From Ruminococcus turbiniformis (GTDB taxonomy: Bacteria; Bacillota; Clostridia; Lachnospirales; Lachnospiraceae): a stretch of 64,000 bases of DNA. The translations under genes and the position numbers were made by a program. The notes below the pieces were generated by a model that saw only the letters and a program-made list of their open reading frames with translations, ran no database searches and was not told where the DNA came from. This document shows, piece by piece, positions 62,339-64,000 of this stretch. Where the stretch lies: assembly GCF_020687545.1 (NCBI RefSeq), contig NZ_JAJEQX010000009.1, forward strand, positions 1 to 64,000, in the 5' to 3' direction. Positions within the stretch are counted from its first letter, which is position 1. Each line of letters starts with the position of its first letter.

Positions 62339-63526
62339 ATGGGAGAATTGAAAAAAAAGGTCAGCGTTCTGACACCGACCTACAATGATGCCGACAGTAT
62401 TGAGGAGACTCTGCTGTCGCTGACACGGCAGACATATACAAGCTGGGAATGGATTGTGGTCAACGACGGGTCTACGGATAATACTTCGGAGCGTATTCCT
62501 CAGTTGTTCGAAAAATATAACATAGAAGATAAAGCAAAATTAGTCAGCCAGGAAAATGCTGATCAGCTTAACGCGCTTCTGCATGGGCTGGAATGTGCTT
62601 CGGGGGATTATATTTTTGTCCTTCATTCGGACGATCAGCTTCCGTCTGACAGTTTTTTCTCAGACTGTGTGAAGATCATGGAAGAAAATCCCGAAGCGGC
62701 AGGACTGTTCGGCGATCTTATGATTATGAATGAGGCGTCCAGAGTGGTCGGACATCAGAGAGTGAGAGAGTATCACTGCTGTGAGGAAGATCCTGCACTG
62801 ATGCTGCTCTGGCTTGGGAGAAATATTTATTCGGATTTTGCTTTTCACAGAGCTTCTGTATACAGAGATTCCGTGAAGGATAATTATCTGACATGGAATA
62901 TGCCGCTGTGGATTGATTTAAGAGACAACGATGTCCGCATGCTGAATTATCTGAGCGTACCGTTTCCGGTGCTGAAATACCGGGTTCACGCGGGAAACTA
63001 TATCAATAATGAACTGGGAAAACTGAATGTGATCAACGGTGAGCTGCGTACGGCTTCTGAGCTGCTGAATCACTACACGATACCGAGATACAGCTCCCAG
63101 TATTTTCTGTTCCGTGTAATGAACAAACTGATGCCGGGAAAACGGTTCCGGGTACGCTATGAGAAGCGGCCGGCGCAGAACAGATATGAGGTGCTTTCTT
63201 TCATTGTAGAAAAGCGCTATCCGGACGGAGGCGAGGGGAATTTGTTCCTTTCCAGTCTTCTCGGATTTTACAGGGAAGAGTCTGAAAGAGAACTTGTGCT
63301 TCCCGGTCTGGACCCGGATCTGAAGATTTACTATGGAAAAGACGTCAGAATGTTTAACAGGCGTCTTCTTGATGGCACGCTGGAACCATTCTATCTGTCA
63401 TTTATGGAAGAGATGAAGAAAGGCTTCGGAAAGATAACGGTACAGAGCGAAGCGGACAGAAAAAAAGTGAAGGACTTTGCCAGGTTCTTCTGTATCGGTC
63501 ATATTGAAGTGGAGATTCGGACATGA
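62339..63526 (+). CDS. Glycosyltransferase family 2 protein
   Basis: A 395-aa protein with an N-terminal GT-A domain: VSVLTPTYNDADSIEETLLS (residues 8-27), VNDGSTDNT (about 40-48) and the acidic LHSDDQ (about 98-103) for metal and nucleotide sugar. The C-terminal 170 residues lack an obvious known domain. It is cytoplasmic. Its stop overlaps the start of the next glycosyltransferase gene (ATGA), so the two are coupled. Confidence 0.9.
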   Translation: MGELKKKVSVLTPTYNDADSIEETLLSLTRQTYTSWEWIVVNDGSTDNTSERIPQLFEKYNIEDKAKLVSQENADQLNALLHGLECASGDYIFVLHSDDQLPSDSFFSDCVKIMEENPEAAGLFGDLMIMNEASRVVGHQRVREYHCCEEDPALMLLWLGRNIYSDFAFHRASVYRDSVKDNYLTWNMPLWIDLRDNDVRMLNYLSVPFPVLKYRVHAGNYINNELGKLNVINGELRTASELLNHYTIPRYSSQYFLFRVMNKLMPGKRFRVRYEKRPAQNRYEVLSFIVEKRYPDGGEGNLFLSSLLGFYREESERELVLPGLDPDLKIYYGKDVRMFNRRLLDGTLEPFYLSFMEEMKKGFGKITVQSEADRKKVKDFARFFCIGHIEVEIRT

Positions 63527-64000
63527 AAATATCAATCTATGCTCTGCATCTGGGGTTCGGCGGGGTAGAGAAGTATGTCATTACTCTCGCGAATATGCTG
63601 TCAGAGCAGCATGATGTGGAGATTGTTTCAACTTACCGCATACAGGAAGAACCGGCATTCGATGTAAGGCCGGAAGTAAAGATTCGCTATCTTCTCACCG
63701 GTGTGAATCCGAATAAAAATAAGGAAGAGCTGCGAAGAGCAGTAAAAGACAGAAATATTGCTGCGGGTTTAAGGGAAGGCATAAAATCAGTCAGAATTCT
63801 CTGGCTGAGACGGAGCAGAAACGCGGCGGATCTGAAACAGTGTGACAGCGATGTTGTCATATCTACACGTGTCTTCCATAACCGGCTGATTGCGAGATAC
63901 GCCAGACCAGGCATCGTACGGATTACAGGTGAGCATAATCATCATAATAATAATCAGAAATATATCCGCTCGGTTATACAGTCATGCAGAGGATTTGATT
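63523..64000 (+). CDS. Glycosyltransferase family 4-like protein (partial, runs off window end)
   Basis: The first 159 codons of a GT-B-type glycosyltransferase: start KISIYALHLGFGGVEKYVIT (residues 2-21), the usual GGxEKxxxxLA acceptor-side motif, then DVVISTRVFHNRLIARY and TGEHNHH. The start ATG at 63523 overlaps the preceding stop by four bases. The nucleotide-sugar half lies beyond the window, so the family call rests on the N-terminal half. Confidence 0.82.
   Translation, partial: MKISIYALHLGFGGVEKYVITLANMLSEQHDVEIVSTYRIQEEPAFDVRPEVKIRYLLTGVNPNKNKEELRRAVKDRNIAAGLREGIKSVRILWLRRSRNAADLKQCDSDVVISTRVFHNRLIARYARPGIVRITGEHNHHNNNQKYIRSVIQSCRGFD

Overview
The window looks like a chromosomal segment of a gut Firmicute of the family Lachnospiraceae. 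This rests on gene content and style: diaminopimelate dehydrogenase, a DUF3793-flavodoxin pair, a T-box in front of leuS, a glycine riboswitch in front of an AGCS symporter, CdaA/CdaR, strong AGGAGG-type ribosome binding sites and a moderate G+C content by eye. No genus is claimed. No rRNA, tRNA, CRISPR array, insertion sequence or prophage was seen.

Layout. (1) 1-5450: a 52-bp hairpin repeat array, then arabinose catabolism (araD, araA, an FGGY kinase acting as araB) interrupted by a ddh gene with its own terminator and promoter. (2) 5542-7949, minus strand: tyrA-aroA for aromatic amino acids. (3) 8218-14997: an EF-G paralogue, TrkA/TrkH potassium uptake and an unrecognised membrane-anchored protein. 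(4) 15129-17809: a P-loop protein divergent from DUF3793-flavodoxin, with dyads resembling Fur boxes between them, then a ZIP metal transporter. (5) 17845-21087: glycine-riboswitch-controlled AGCS symporter, convergent with an aldehyde dehydrogenase. (6) 21452-24150: anaerobic ribonucleotide reductase nrdDG. (7) 24235-25047: a decayed sigma/anti-sigma fusion remnant. (8) 25153-27990: T-box and leuS. (9) 28050-31017, minus strand: an overlapping operon merR(TipAS-like)-ABC ATPase-permease-small membrane protein-XRE, driven by a MerR-type promoter with a 19-bp spacer. (10) 31057-33890: a broken RibD-C reductase, an esterase and a DUF1848 protein. (11) 33906-36024: a visibly AT-rich accessory island with decayed coding remnants, a DUF3990 (ADP-ribosyltransferase-like) ORF, an uncharacterised 148-aa protein and a NADAR-family protein. 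(12) 36134-45210: uvrB-uvrA, an mreB-like gene, recD2 and comF. (13) 45311-49036: two uncharacterised membrane proteins, then cdaA-cdaR (cyclic di-AMP synthesis). (14) 49071-64000: HPr-like protein, nucleotidyltransferase, LCP ligase, GerMN lipoprotein, two large choline-binding-type repeat proteins (a bifunctional autolysin and a metallo-beta-lactamase-fold protein), an LtaS-like synthase and three glycosyltransferases. The last of these runs off the window end. This is a cell-envelope polymer and wall-remodelling region.

The best candidate for a little-described system is region 11. It pairs an ART-fold candidate with a NADAR protein, a family known to reverse guanine ADP-ribosylation, in an operon with a third unknown gene. 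This suggests a toxin-antitoxin or phage-defence module, but the ART gene has no good start codon and follows decayed reading frames, so the copy here may be partly inactivated.
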